A stretch of 64,000 bases of DNA from Schizochytrium sp. TIO01. Lineage: Eukaryota; Sar; Bigyra; Thraustochytrida; Thraustochytriidae. This document shows positions 45,432 through 57,209 of this stretch, in pieces (positions within the stretch are counted from its first letter, which is position 1; each line of letters opens with the position of its first letter). Made by a program: the position numbers and the translations under genes. The notes beneath the pieces are model-generated. The model saw only the letters and a list, made by a program, of their open reading frames with translations. It searched no databases and was not told where the DNA came from. The stretch is from positions 1,569,501 through 1,633,500 of the forward strand of contig SMSO01000005.1 of the NCBI GenBank assembly GCA_004764695.1, written 5' to 3'.

Positions 45432-45757
45432 ATAGTATGTCCTTAACATGTTAGTTTCAAAAATGACAACCATAACAAATTAAAAAAGGCTTTTCAAATT
45501 AACACAGACTCGGAGTATTTTATTCCCTGATTCCTACAATGTTGCTTGCTAATGTTTTTATAACTTGCATGAGGTAGGACTTCAAAAGCATCGATCTATT
45601 CTTAGGTAATATATCTATCTATATATAAATATATTGTAAACTCTAACAATATAAGTTTAAGGTTCTGATTCGGCAGGGAAACGTTGGTTCTCAAAGAAGC
45701 GCCATGTGAGAATAACAAAACACATAGACAAACTATGAATTTTTTTATTATTAAAAT
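45432..45757. other. Convergent 3' spacer (dynein and REEP-like genes)
   Basis: A short AT-rich stretch with ATAT tracts around 45610-45635, taken as the 3' UTRs and terminators of both genes. No further feature seen. Confidence 0.55.
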
Positions 45758-47071
45758 TTAGTCGGCTTTTGGCTTTGGCGTTGGTCGAATAAGTTCAATA
45801 ATCATGTTGTATACCAAAAGTGCATTATCTGGCTCGGGAATGACACACCATCCAAGGAATCCCATCTTGACAATCATGTAAACGGGCATAAGGTAAACCA
45901 GGTTGACAAAGAGAAGGTCCTCTATAGTGTGAATTGCAGCAAACAAGGTCCAATAAGCTCTCCATGCACCAAGCTCCTCGCGCCTTGAAATCAGCGCCTG
46001 GCGAGTTTGTGCAAGAGGGTAGATAAACCCCAAAACACGAGTCAGCCATAAAAAGAAAAGCTTGACAAAGCCCGGACCCTCCACAGGAGCCGTTTCGTAT
46101 TCATCTTCGTAGTCCTCGGGATCCTCAGCAATTTCCTTTTTTACCTTCAGTGGGGGCGCTACCTTTACGGATGCACTGATGTCTTCTGAGGTTGAAGAAC
46201 CTAGGTGTTTCTTACTGGCACCAAGTCCGCATCTTGATTTAGCCTCAAGGTAAAGCGAAAGCATAGCACGTCTGACCTTGGCATTTAATGAGTTTTCCTT
46301 GCCAGTGGCACCATCGATAACACGCGCGCATTGTACAGCATCGGTAAAACATTTAGCTGCTGCAGTCTGGACCTCATCGGTATGCTTTCCGTCTCCAAGG
46401 GCGTGTAATGTGCGGTCCACCCCGAGATGCTCATCGAGAACAGTGTCGAAGCCATTATAAACGTCTCCATTGGCATCGGTAGCAATAAGAATCTTGTCTT
46501 TGCCAATAATGTCACCAATGCTAGCGATTCCATCGTGAATAGTAGACGCCAGGGCTTCGGCATCTTGCACAGACTTGGTGTTTGCCATATCTACGATGCC
46601 CAAAACAAATTCCTTGCTTGAGTCACGGCGCAAGAGTCGTGGGACCTCGTCCCAGTCTTCGTTGGACCCTGCATCGAGCAAGAGTACTCGATCTAGCGAT
46701 ACAGGGAGGAGGTAATCAGATTTGATTCCATCCAAGATTGCATTGGGACCAAGGTTTCCAAAGCGATCTTCAGAAACGGAGCCGCTTTCTGAAGCAGACT
46801 GGCCAAAGAACGCAGGTGCGATGAGAGCTACGATCACTGCTGCAAAGACAAGCTTGACGGTAAAATTGTCGGAATAGCTCATGATGAGTGAAAGGTTAAG
46901 CGGTTCTTCGTCTTCAGTCGTTACACCAGCTCCTGTAGAAGTAGAATTTCCAGACTTGACCGGAGCAGAGTTTTGAGTGGCCCCTTCTTGGACCGCCATG
47001 TGTTGTCTGTACAAGCTGTATACCAAATACACAAGTAACGCGCCAGCGACAACGTCCAAAGTCGTCAGCAT
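45758..47071 (-). CDS. Membrane protein with C-terminal TB2/DP1/HVA22 (REEP-like) domain
   Basis: A 437-residue protein. The C-terminal part (about 335-430) has the TB2/DP1/HVA22 pattern: YPLAQTRQAL, then AYWTLFAAIHTIEDLL, then the PVYMIVKMGFLGWCVIPEPDNALLVYN stretch (given in part), comparable with the YP...WL.YW...FS..E...FP.YY..K..FL.W...P...GA..LY of REEP5/Yop1. Family members form ER-membrane hairpins that shape tubules. The N-terminal 330 residues are not part of that family: a hydrophobic segment at about 3-20, a second at about 73-89, a soluble region of about 200 residues that I do not recognise, and an acidic linker (EDPEDYEDEYE). The ATG at 47071 is used; the in-frame codon at 47083 is TTG. 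It lies between the dynein and cyclase genes, convergent with the former and co-directional with the latter. Confidence 0.8.
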   Translation of the reverse strand: MLTTLDVVAGALLVYLVYSLYRQHMAVQEGATQNSAPVKSGNSTSTGAGVTTEDEEPLNLSLIMSYSDNFTVKLVFAAVIVALIAPAFFGQSASESGSVSEDRFGNLGPNAILDGIKSDYLLPVSLDRVLLLDAGSNEDWDEVPRLLRRDSSKEFVLGIVDMANTKSVQDAEALASTIHDGIASIGDIIGKDKILIATDANGDVYNGFDTVLDEHLGVDRTLHALGDGKHTDEVQTAAAKCFTDAVQCARVIDGATGKENSLNAKVRRAMLSLYLEAKSRCGLGASKKHLGSSTSEDISASVKVAPPLKVKKEIAEDPEDYEDEYETAPVEGPGFVKLFFLWLTRVLGFIYPLAQTRQALISRREELGAWRAYWTLFAAIHTIEDLLFVNLVYLMPVYMIVKMGFLGWCVIPEPDNALLVYNMIIELIRPTPKPKAD

Positions 47072-47747
47072 GCGCGTTTGCAAAGCCGAGGTATATGGAT
47101 TTGGAACCCCTCAAGGATCTTCACCCTATTCACAACAGGTCGGTCGATCTCAGAACCAAGCCTAAAGACTGGGTGCAACAGCAACGTTGGATTTCTAGTT
47201 TGCAGAGACTGATTATTCTATTCTCGAGGCTGCGTTTCTGATGATCTTCGTGATGATCACTATGCGGCTTGGCACTATAATAAGTACTAGATGATTAGTT
47301 AATGAACAATTAGCTAAACTAAGCAGAGGAAGCGGACCTACTAAGGGCCTCAGTAAGTACCTACCGCTTTTCTAAGAGGTATCTACAGTCATTGTTTTCT
47401 TACCCGAGTTTATTTATTTACTTTTAAGGGGGAAGAGATTTTTAATCTTTTAGAAACGAAGCAAGAGAGGTGTTTATTATGATGCGTCACATAGATACCT
47501 ACCTACTTTGGTCTACTTAGGAGGTAGTATATCGCTATCGCTAGAGCGGTGAACGGATCTGAAGAGTTTAGGAATAGTGGGTCAGAACGTGGTATGGGAA
47601 TCGAAATTGACCTAAGAGATTAAAGTGAAGACAAATGGCAACAAGGGAAAGTGAAATCACGGAAGGGTGTAGAGACCGGCGGGATAAGAGGAAGTACAAA
47701 ATGAAAGAATGTTCAGAGTTAGGGGCAAATGATAGAGCTCATTAGGG
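47072..47747. other. Spacer between cyclase and REEP-like genes
   Basis: This holds the presumed 3' UTR of the cyclase gene and the promoter of the REEP-like gene, both on the minus strand. No coding frame or repeat of note. Confidence 0.5.
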
Positions 47748-50700
47748 CTATTGAATTGTACAGATCTTTGTTGAGGTGGACCCATTAGCGGCACTTGGAG
47801 CGGGATCGACAGACTTTTTACTACCACTCAATTGTAGAATGTTACTTTTAGATTTCATGCTCAGAATATTTCGTTTGCTTGAGCTCGAAAGTACGCTCTT
47901 GAAAGAAGTTTGCTTCGAATCCCGGATATGTTGCTCAATAATACGGTCGGCTTCTTCAAGAGCAACAAAAAAAACACCGCATGGTGTGCTTTGGACAGGA
48001 CTAAGCTGGTGCCCGCTGCTATTCATAAATCTACCTAAAATATTGCGTTTGGGCCTTTTGTTGACCATGACTCTTGAAAGAAAGTCTTGGTGTTCAGGAG
48101 AAGAGTCATCAAGGCTCTCCTCGAGACCCTCAATGCCGTAAGCAGAGCTGTCTGAAAGATCATCGCCAAAGAGAAAGCGTTGTTTGCTAGTCCAGAAGCC
48201 AGCTCGCCCATTGCTTCTTGTGGGACCCAAATCACGGCTCCCTGAGTTATCCTCCTCGAAGTCAATTTGGGTCTTAATTATTTGCTTGAATGTACTGCTA
48301 ATTATACGCAACGTGCGAAGCTTAATATTGCCTCGTTGCACATGATTGAGGATTTCATTCAAGAGCACATGAGCTTCATGAAAGGCGCCTGTTTCCACAT
48401 AATTTTCAATAGATGCAGTCGCAAAGTCCATCGCCTTATCGAACTCATCAGCCCGAAGGAAATGGTATAATAATGGCACATAGTGTCCTCGCAAGTCGTC
48501 TTGGTGCACGCGAGATAACCAGGTAGCTACTTGTTTGTGTAGCATAATTTGATCAGCTCGGAGAAGAAGCTTATAGCATGTTTGTTGAAGCTTGGGGTGA
48601 GAGAATTCGTAGGTTCCTAGCGCTGGTTTTATACGAATGAAGTTTTCAAGTACTAACAATTCTAGAACAGCATCTAAAAGGGTAAGATCGTCTTCACGCC
48701 TACGAAGAAAAGACCGAGGTAGAATTTCTGCAAGTGTATCATAATCAAAGGTCGTGCCAATTACGCTTGCTGCTTTAAGACACCGCTGTTCTGCCATACT
48801 TAGCCCATCAAGTCGAGTGTGAAAAGCTTTTGCAAGCGCATCCGGTTGATGATGGGTCTGGTCATGAGGCTCTGCACCTCCTACATCAGATCCAGGGGAG
48901 TAGATATCGGATTCATATACTAGAGGTTCCAAAGAAAGGCCACGCGCTATTTCAATGGCAAAGAATGGATGCCCTTGTGAAACATCATAGATATGGTTGT
49001 ATTCACTGGAAATCCAGTTTCTCTCAGGGAAAGTTTGCTGGATGAGAATCTCAATATCTCCTAGACTCAGACGTGGAAGCTCGATTGTAACAATGAAGCC
49101 TCCCTTTCTTGAACTATTTGAAAGACTTTGATCAAGCTTCTGAATCTTTACCGTTCCCGTTGTCATGTCAAACTTTTTCGGCTGATGAGGTAGAACATCT
49201 GTTTTTGAATTACCTTTTGGTGTTGTGGCGGGGGCAACAGAAACACCACGGTCTGATTTCGAGCGTGCTTTTGATGAAGTTCCCATGAGTAACATATCAA
49301 CATCAACAATCACAAGGATAGACATAAAGACGTCCCAGCTACACGTGTCCATGAAGTGAACATCGTCAAAAGCTAGAACAATATGTTTGTTCAATAAAGT
49401 TCTTCCCGTTGGAGTAAGAAGGAGCTTAATCAAGGCTGACCTTGTCTTTTGGTAGCTTCGCTTTGACTCATTCGCATCCCAACCGACATGTTTCCATTCA
49501 GTCTTGGTGAGGATTACCTCTTTGATCAGCTCTACTTTAGAAGATTCTCCAGACGTGAGAGACTGTTCCCATTCCGCGAATAATTGGTCAATCAAATCAA
49601 TCGTCTCTGCTTGCCCCATGCGAGCATTTAACGCTTGCTTGTTGAGCACTAGAAGAGCAAATACCTTTGACAGCGCAGAATATGGCTGGTAATGGTCCTC
49701 TGGGCGCAAAGATACAGTAAGGGGGACATAATCAACGCTTGCTGCGAAAGCACACGAATGCTGAAGAAAGGTGCTTTTACCCGCGCCTTCATCAGAACGA
49801 ATAAGTAAAAAGGTGCCTCCTTTGTCTTCCAAGAATTCAACTCGAGTACTCAACCTAGAGTGTCTGCGAAGTCCAGGCAGTGTAGATGTCGAATCAATAC
49901 GAGGCTCTTGGTTTGCATAAGCGTGTGTACTAGCAAGTTGAGCGCTTTGCTTATAGTCAACGATACACGATTGCTGACGCTTTCGTTGTGCGACTGAAAG
50001 GCCTCTATGAGCTTGAAAGCTGTGCTTCTCTTTTATACTTTCAATGGTATCAGAATCTAGTTTAGATTCAGACGTTTGCTTATTTTCTATCTCACTCTCT
50101 GATTCAGAGGCATACGATGATTCTTGCGAATTATTTTTGTGGAAGGACATTTTATCACTAGGGTTCATGTTACCGTCGCCATCGCTTTCAACGTCTGAGT
50201 GGCTTTTCTTCTCTTCATTTTCATGATCATCATCCCCTGATTCAAGTATGTACTTTCCACTTGTAGATTTTTTCTTCGTTTTGTTTCGTTTTGCGTGTGC
50301 AGCTATTTCAGCTCGAAAGTCAATTAAATGGTCAAATTTGCCTTCAAATTGGAGCCGGTCGCCACCAACCGTCCCGCGTCGTTGAATACGTTTGTTCGAA
50401 TTATTTTCAAAGATATCTGATTGTTTTGACTCGTGGGTTCCTGTTTGAGGCTCTTTGTCGGTGGTGTTTTCGTTTGAATCAGTGAGTCCGTTTGGGTTTT
50501 GTTTAGGATCTGAAGCAGAACTAGTTCTTGCATGTTCACGAGACTCAAAATAATTTAGCCGTCGCCGCATGTCCTTAGTGCGCAATAAACGTTTCACCTC
50601 GGCAAATTCGTGGTCGAAACCAACACAATTGGATGCTTTCCACTGAAGGGTGAAATCTGTTTGCTGTTCCGAGGTTACTCCATAGAGAGATTTCCGTGCA

Positions 50701-52820
50701 GCCATTCCTTTGACTTTGACATCATGGAACGCTGTGAAGTTAAATAAAGTCATATCACACCTACTACGCGTGTCTTCATCACAAATAATACACCAATTGT
50801 TGGCAAAGATTGAGGTGTCACGCTGAACTTCAAGAAAAGCTGATGTTAGTCGAGTAGAACTTCTGGTAGAACCATCACCTGGTGCTGAAGCTCCATCCTT
50901 AAAACTGTTTTCAAGTTTAATACTGCTTTCCGGTGATACCGTTGGTAATGAGCTCAGCTTTGAAGATGATACACCTATACTAGAAGTACCCGCGCGAACT
51001 TTCTCCATCGCAAGACGTTTTTTATCTTCTGCAATCTGGGCTTGCGCCGCAGCCCACTCCTTAGCTGATTTACATCCGAATGACATGAGTCGGGCAGCCA
51101 TATTTACTGTGTTGCCTACCAAGGCAAACTCTTTACGACTTCGGTTGCCGACTGTTCCGGAGTAAGCTGTTCCAGAGGTCACGCCAGCATATGCATGAAC
51201 ATCAATACGCGAAAGGTCCTGGCAAAACTTTGTTGCACATTGAAGTCCACGTGTTGCATCATCGAAATGAACGCATTTAGGTACCCCCAATGCAAAGATC
51301 ATTACCATACCCTTATCGTCAACTAGAAACTGCCGCAACATGGCTTCGTAAGCAGCAAGAGCTCGCTGCGCAATCCCGACAATATCGTCAATTAGACTTA
51401 AAAACAGGCCGTCGTCATTGTTCAAGGCGCAATGAATACGTGGTCCATCTAATTTTATAAAAATCACAGTAACGTCCCGAATCTCTGCCTCTACAGATAG
51501 GCTGGGCTGCTGAACGTAAGGGTCGATCACAAGAGGCGGAGGGACGAACATAAGCATCTTGTACGCAAGCATTTCTAAGGAAGGTGTAGTAGGTTTCGAG
51601 CTCAAATTTACGTCACATGAAACTGACTCTCCGTTACGTAGCTCTGAGAAATTGGATTCCTGGTCTTTGGAACTGCTCATTTCTTTATACCCCCTTTTTA
51701 CATCAACCATGAATTCATTAAAAACTTCGTCTTGAAAAGCGATTCCGCGATAGTATACTTGCCTGTCCGAACTTGACGCATCCTCAGTATCGGCCAATGA
51801 AACTGTGCATACGTTTCCAATCAAGTCCTTTGTTTTTGAATCAAAAACTAGCTCTTGGGCTTTTGCCTTTGCTAGCGCATGCCCAAGAGACTTGTAAAGC
51901 GAGCCCATGGTCATAAATTGATATTCAGAACTTTCTCCTCCCGCTACATATAGATTCAAAGGCCCTGATGCAACACTGACATGCAGTTGTAATTTGCGAT
52001 CATGAAAACATGGCTGCGTAGCAGCTAGCTCTAGGCCACACCTTACGGCCGCAATGGCGTTCAATCTTCTTCTCATCGTCAAACGCTCTGACACGAATGA
52101 GGACACTACTCCGTTACAATGCCTTGATACCACATCTGAACACAAGCTGGAAACACCCTCCTGGGGCTGATCGGGTTTCTTTGACCGCTGTGCGCTTTCG
52201 ATTGCATTATCGCAGTTAAGTATGTCAAACCAGGCAATAATTAAAGCATCTCCAGCAAAGTTAAGTACATCTCCTCCGTAAGCACTGATGATGTCCAATA
52301 AAGATGAAAAACATTGATTAATACCGCTTTGGAGCTTGTCGAGGCCGCTTGCGCCTTCAGCACAAAGTTCTTCAGATAATGCACAGAACCCTGAGACGTC
52401 AGCCAACATTAAAGTACAGTCTGAACGTATAGAACATGGCCAAACAGCGCTCGATATGGTTTCTGTTTCTCCTGGTGAGTTTGATGCTGCGTGGAGTTCT
52501 CGCATGCGCTCAAGTTCAAGAATTTGTGAAACAACTGAAGGCGTGAAAGCGAAAATGTCTCGCTTCAGAGATATTGGTGTTGAACTTTTCCAGTTGTCTT
52601 TAAGAAGCTGCACGCGCTGTGCGTGCAAGTCTTGAAGGCCTTGTCCAGATTCGCTCCCAAGGACGCTTGTTGTTGATGAATGCCCTTGCAGAGTCAGTGT
52701 GTCCATACGGCCGTGCATTCGCCCCATTGTCTGAATCGACGAAGAGCGACCGACGACGCTTCGCCTCGTCTTAGCCATGGACACCACCGGGAGATCTGCG
52801 GTCTTCGCCTCCCGCCCCAT
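47748..52820 (-). CDS. ADCY10: ADCY10-like (soluble-type) class III adenylyl cyclase with NTPase module
   Basis: A 1690-residue single-exon protein. Two class III cyclase domains come first. C1 (about 130-330) has the metal-binding aspartates in ADVSGF and FAGDALIIAW. C2 (about 450-575) has FIKLDG, ALGVPK and LVGNTVNMAARLM with the Asn and Arg that support transition-state binding. After a Ser/Asp/Glu/Lys-rich linker of about 300-400 residues, an NTPase module shows a Walker A GAGKST (about 1013) and a Walker B-like LAFDDVHFMD (about 1155). This order is that of soluble adenylyl cyclase (ADCY10), which makes cAMP in response to bicarbonate and calcium and acts in sperm flagella and cilia. No membrane segments are seen. 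The C-terminal part after the NTPase is shorter than in mammalian ADCY10 and poorly conserved. The ATG at 52820 is used; the codon at 52832 is TTG. The stop is TAG. Confidence 0.88.
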   Translation of the reverse strand: MGREAKTADLPVVSMAKTRRSVVGRSSSIQTMGRMHGRMDTLTLQGHSSTTSVLGSESGQGLQDLHAQRVQLLKDNWKSSTPISLKRDIFAFTPSVVSQILELERMRELHAASNSPGETETISSAVWPCSIRSDCTLMLADVSGFCALSEELCAEGASGLDKLQSGINQCFSSLLDIISAYGGDVLNFAGDALIIAWFDILNCDNAIESAQRSKKPDQPQEGVSSLCSDVVSRHCNGVVSSFVSERLTMRRRLNAIAAVRCGLELAATQPCFHDRKLQLHVSVASGPLNLYVAGGESSEYQFMTMGSLYKSLGHALAKAKAQELVFDSKTKDLIGNVCTVSLADTEDASSSDRQVYYRGIAFQDEVFNEFMVDVKRGYKEMSSSKDQESNFSELRNGESVSCDVNLSSKPTTPSLEMLAYKMLMFVPPPLVIDPYVQQPSLSVEAEIRDVTVIFIKLDGPRIHCALNNDDGLFLSLIDDIVGIAQRALAAYEAMLRQFLVDDKGMVMIFALGVPKCVHFDDATRGLQCATKFCQDLSRIDVHAYAGVTSGTAYSGTVGNRSRKEFALVGNTVNMAARLMSFGCKSAKEWAAAQAQIAEDKKRLAMEKVRAGTSSIGVSSSKLSSLPTVSPESSIKLENSFKDGASAPGDGSTRSSTRLTSAFLEVQRDTSIFANNWCIICDEDTRSRCDMTLFNFTAFHDVKVKGMAARKSLYGVTSEQQTDFTLQWKASNCVGFDHEFAEVKRLLRTKDMRRRLNYFESREHARTSSASDPKQNPNGLTDSNENTTDKEPQTGTHESKQSDIFENNSNKRIQRRGTVGGDRLQFEGKFDHLIDFRAEIAAHAKRNKTKKKSTSGKYILESGDDDHENEEKKSHSDVESDGDGNMNPSDKMSFHKNNSQESSYASESESEIENKQTSESKLDSDTIESIKEKHSFQAHRGLSVAQRKRQQSCIVDYKQSAQLASTHAYANQEPRIDSTSTLPGLRRHSRLSTRVEFLEDKGGTFLLIRSDEGAGKSTFLQHSCAFAASVDYVPLTVSLRPEDHYQPYSALSKVFALLVLNKQALNARMGQAETIDLIDQLFAEWEQSLTSGESSKVELIKEVILTKTEWKHVGWDANESKRSYQKTRSALIKLLLTPTGRTLLNKHIVLAFDDVHFMDTCSWDVFMSILVIVDVDMLLMGTSSKARSKSDRGVSVAPATTPKGNSKTDVLPHQPKKFDMTTGTVKIQKLDQSLSNSSRKGGFIVTIELPRLSLGDIEILIQQTFPERNWISSEYNHIYDVSQGHPFFAIEIARGLSLEPLVYESDIYSPGSDVGGAEPHDQTHHQPDALAKAFHTRLDGLSMAEQRCLKAASVIGTTFDYDTLAEILPRSFLRRREDDLTLLDAVLELLVLENFIRIKPALGTYEFSHPKLQQTCYKLLLRADQIMLHKQVATWLSRVHQDDLRGHYVPLLYHFLRADEFDKAMDFATASIENYVETGAFHEAHVLLNEILNHVQRGNIKLRTLRIISSTFKQIIKTQIDFEEDNSGSRDLGPTRSNGRAGFWTSKQRFLFGDDLSDSSAYGIEGLEESLDDSSPEHQDFLSRVMVNKRPKRNILGRFMNSSGHQLSPVQSTPCGVFFVALEEADRIIEQHIRDSKQTSFKSVLSSSSKRNILSMKSKSNILQLSGSKKSVDPAPSAANGSTSTKICTIQ

Positions 52821-53482
52821 GGTGGTGTGCAATTTTAAGGCTTTACCAGTGACTTATGATGATGCGGCGCGGCGAGCCTCTGCCGTGGCCCCAACCACTG
52901 CTCGCTCGCCGCAAACCTCTCGATCTACTTCCGCCGGCCCGCCACTGCACCGACGACCTGCAAGAAGTGAATTCGTCTTTCCCGATTCGCGCCGCAGCTT
53001 CTATTATCGTCGATTTATGTGCCAACAACAAAGTCAATAGTCCAACTAAAAGTAATCAGTAACTTTTCATAGAAAATATGGTCAACGAGTGATAGAAACT
53101 TAGATTTGTCATCAACCAATTACTAACCAATTAGTTGTTCACACGAGATGTTCATGCCAGCCAAATTATCATACCCGCCTTGCTAGATGCGCTAGAACCT
53201 ACTTGCCTATTTAGCTACTTGTTCCACAAGCCAATCCACTCGCAATTCCTCCTTCGCGTTGCACTCCTCTCTCGCCGACTTGCTCGCTCTGGCGCACAAC
53301 ATCCAACTCAACGGACCTCTTTCCACACTCAAAAAGTTCTAACTCGCTACCAAAACTTTTATATACTCTTTCACTCAAATTCTTTCGTTCAATACATGTG
53401 TAGTACCTCCTTCTACTTACTCTGTATATGAATGTGCACATAGCGGAGGAGAGGAAAATAAAAATTGCAAAAGAGAATATAT

Positions 53483-53522
<40 letters not shown>

Positions 53523-56500
53523 CTAAATTAATTTAATGATAATAATTCTGATACTTCGTTTAAAAGTAACCAAATGAATCTATCAGCATTTTCGATTTTT
53601 GATTTTATATGGCACGGGAAATAAAAAATAAAACAAAGGGGCACCTGTCAACTGCATTCGCGTACTCCAACACGCTGGGTGACAATAACAACACCAGCCA
53701 AGGCTAAGCGTGGAGTTATCGAGTGGCTTGGTTGTTGTTTGAAAAGTATCAAGGATTTCAGTATGAGCTTCGCGTGATGATATATGGGGTGACGGGCTTT
53801 AGAAAGTTTCTTTGAGGTCTTGTTTCATGATGTCGCATCTCACATCTGCCGGAGTGAAAAAACTGGCCGAAGCTTGGTTCAAGGAGGCTTATCGAAGTTC
53901 TGTGAAGATATCTGTTTGATATATTTCCGTCTTGGTTTTCATACTTGTTCGTAAGGTGATCAGGAGGTTAGACATATCAATATAGCTCAGGACAGTTTCA
54001 AGTTCAAGTATACCTACCTATACATGATTAATTTATTGTTATTTATTATTCTTATCACCATGAATAAAAGTAAAAAAGAAAAAGAAAAAGCAAAGTTGTT
54101 TACTACCTCCCTACTGTCACTGAGCTATAGATTGTTGTATCACATTTGCGCATGGCTCCGAACTGGTGAAAATAAGTGTTGCAAAATTGAAGATATACCT
54201 CGAAGGTGGCAGTCAGGCAAATGCGTTCAAATGCTTAACATTAGTAGAATATTGGGAAAATGTGGCAGTTCGCACCAACACCCGAGAAACTTAAATGGAA
54301 AATCATACCGCCTCAGTTTGGAATTATGTTCCAATGACCTTTCTCTCTTTCCTTTTTCGTAAGATTTCTGAAATTATGAAAGAAGTGAAACGTGTTCGAT
54401 TTACATTCACGAACTCGCCAAGAGCCAGGGTCGCATGCAGGTCCATCAAAAACGGCGCCGTTGCGACGCTTGCTTTGCTTGTACAACACCTGAGCGTATA
54501 ATATACTTTTAAGTAACCGAGACAGGTATCTAAGAAAGTGATTTTCTCTGTTAGCTTTTTTTATTTTTTTTATTAAATTAAATTCCTTTTTCTTTAAATT
54601 AAATTAAATTCAATTATAAAATATATATACGTAACTGAGAAACTAATAAGTAGGTGCTAGTAGCAGAAATCTCACGAAACATACGCGGAAAATGAATAAA
54701 AATAACACCATCAGTTTTTTAAAATAAAACACCAAGAGAACACAATCCTATCTCGTACAGAAAGAAGAAAACATCTGAAGAGAACATAAGCTAGAGCAGT
54801 AGCTGCAAGTGCTGTAATGAAACAGCTTCTCCCGCTCGGACCTTCACACATTTATATCGATGCGTTGGTCAGCGTGAATTGCAATGCTGTGGAAGATTTT
54901 GTTAGCTAGTTTGATCATACTGGCGAAATATACGAACATTTGTTCCCGAAAGGGGCAGTCCTGCGGTTGAATTTCCGCCTTTGAGTGATCCATCTTCACA
55001 TCGAATCCGAAGCTAGTTGCAGCACTTGTTATCCAGCCTACTTTCCGCACTGTGCTCGTGAGCCTTGCCGTAAGAATGGCTAACACCTCGAAACTCTCGC
55101 AGACCTTCACTTGTCAGTGCAGCGTTATCAGGCTATCAGCTGGAGCTGGCGAGCTGCAGTGACACAAGAACGATTGCAGACCTGTAATCCGGGGATTCTT
55201 TACGACGACACTTGCGTGTGTGAGCTCGGTACGTCCACGTTGGCAAGCTTTGTGCTCGCGAGTGAGTCGCTGGATCTCTGGGTCTATGATCGCGAGAATG
55301 GATGTGCGAGCGCCAGAAGTGTAATACGGCCGAAGCAATGATGCTCCGTGGAAAGGCGGAGGCTTACATGGATGCAGCAGCCTGAATTGCTCTCGGGCGA
55401 GCCGCTAAACGAACATCTTTTTCCGTGCTTCCGACAAACGGCGTAGCTCCAGACGAGGTTGGACCGCCTCTTCGGTAGATTGCTGCTATGAGCTCGCCCT
55501 AAATCCAAAGCGCGGATACCTGGTTACCTGATGCGGGAGATCTTGTTTGTTCTGCACCCCCAAAGAGGTTCAATTCCCTTTAAGGGCGTGGGGGCGATAT
55601 TCTTGTACGGTTACGCTGCAGTAGCGGCCTCTTGCAAAGCGCCTGCTTGAACTGAAACGAGGTGAGGACACTTGAAAGCTCGGGGAAGGGGGAGAGTCCG
55701 GCTGGAACGAGACGCTCTTCTTTGCGCAATTTTTTGAGCCCAATCGAAGAATTGATTGGCTGGATGAAAATGAATGAAATGACTGACTGATTGACTTCCT
55801 TTCAAGATTTTTTTATCACTCATTTTTCTAATGCAGAAAGCAAAAAGTAAAAAATCAAAATTAAACTATGAATGCGTAGCCTTTAACAATCTTGTGCACC
55901 GAGAAAACCCAAAAAGCAGTCGAGTCAAGACAAGCAGTAACATAGAAATGGAGCCTCTTTCAGATTGCACTCAAGGCTGTGCTCTTCCCTGGTTTGTACT
56001 GTCGACTAGGAGAACGAATGCTGAAGCAAGAGGATCGCTGCCGAAAGAATAGCCAAAACAAACTCCGCTTAAATAACTAAACACATCATAACATGGGCCC
56101 TATTTACTAGTACATAAATTAATTATTTTATAAAAATTAACTATATTTAATTTGATTATTTAAAAAAAAAAATAACATAAAAACTTTCACTGAAATGAAA
56201 TGAAAAAATTAAGATGAAGTTCTTTCGCAAGCAATCAACGCCCTCATGATCTATCTTGGCAGCAGAAGTGAGACCTCACTGGTAGAGTTTGCAACATACG
56301 TCAGCAACACCCACCGGTCGACTTAATGTGCGCTCAGACACTTCAAGTGCAGGGAAGAAGCAGAGAGTAAAGAATCCGAAATTGAGTGACCCTAGCTCTA
56401 CATTATGTATCTCTGGATGATCCAGAACCACCACGAGTAAGTAAATCCACCCTCGCTCTCGCTGACCCATCTGCTTTCCCGCTCACTCGTCGGGCTGAGG

Positions 56501-57209
56501 GCACGTGCCCGCCAAGCCGGCGGTCCGCTCGAAAATGCGAGGTGCGCTTGCTCTGACCTACGACGTGTAATCAACGAGCCTTTTTCCAAGAACGGAATAC
56601 CTGATGGGCAGCGAAGGCTGTCTCGAGCAGAGTCGGTCCCCAGGAACTTCATTTCTCAACGGAAACATGGCACGTGCCAGGAACACTGTATCGTGTGGCG
56701 TTCTCGAGAGTGCACTCGCAGAGGTTTCGAGCAGCGATCAACGAGTCTTCGTTCTAGCGCACACGGGTGTCTCGTAGCTGCGAACTTTGGTGGAGGTTCG
56801 AAGATGAGAATGGTGACTTGGCTTCGGACCATAAGGCACATACATGGCTTTGGCGTGGCCTTGCTTGTGTATAAAGAAGGCTGAGAAAGGCCACAGCGCA
56901 CCCTTTGGCTTACGCCAACAGGTAGGCACTTGGCCTATCTATACACACATAGACAAGAGGGAGAACCGGCGAGCGGATGATATTGAGGCTGTTTGAAGCT
57001 TGGCATCCTTTGGGCACTCTCTAGGCTCGGATCTGAGCGAAAGAAAGCTTGAAGGCTTCTTTCTCTTGAAGCGAGAACTGTGCTGGCCCAGACCGCTCAA
57101 TTGCTAGTGAACTGGGGAACAGGGTCTGGTTGTCATCTTGTCTGTCGCACGCAGGTTTGGGGCCGCGCACAACAGAGGCGGCACTGGTGCCGTAGCAAAG
57201 TAAACCAGA
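52821..57209. other. 4.4-kb divergent spacer (cyclase and giant scaffold genes)
   Basis: This contains the promoter regions of both flanking genes. Short frames occur, including two near 54844-55341, but neither starts with ATG nor matches a known family. A long T-run lies at 53487-53518 and AT-rich DNA at about 54550-54640 and 56100-56190. I found no tRNA or rRNA. Confidence 0.5.
53487..53518. repeat. Homopolymer T run, about 32 bases
   Basis: An uninterrupted T run in the cyclase promoter region. On the minus strand it is a poly-A tract. No retrotransposed gene copy or target-site duplication was noticed next to it. Confidence 0.9.

Noticed and set aside
54844-55341. Head-to-head pair of frames meeting at 55110/55111
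   Set aside because: The frames begin with GTG and TTG rather than ATG, and neither resembles a known protein.
55530-55600. GGTTCAATTCC, like a tRNA T-loop
   Set aside because: The arm stem is poorly paired and no acceptor, D or anticodon arm can be placed around it.
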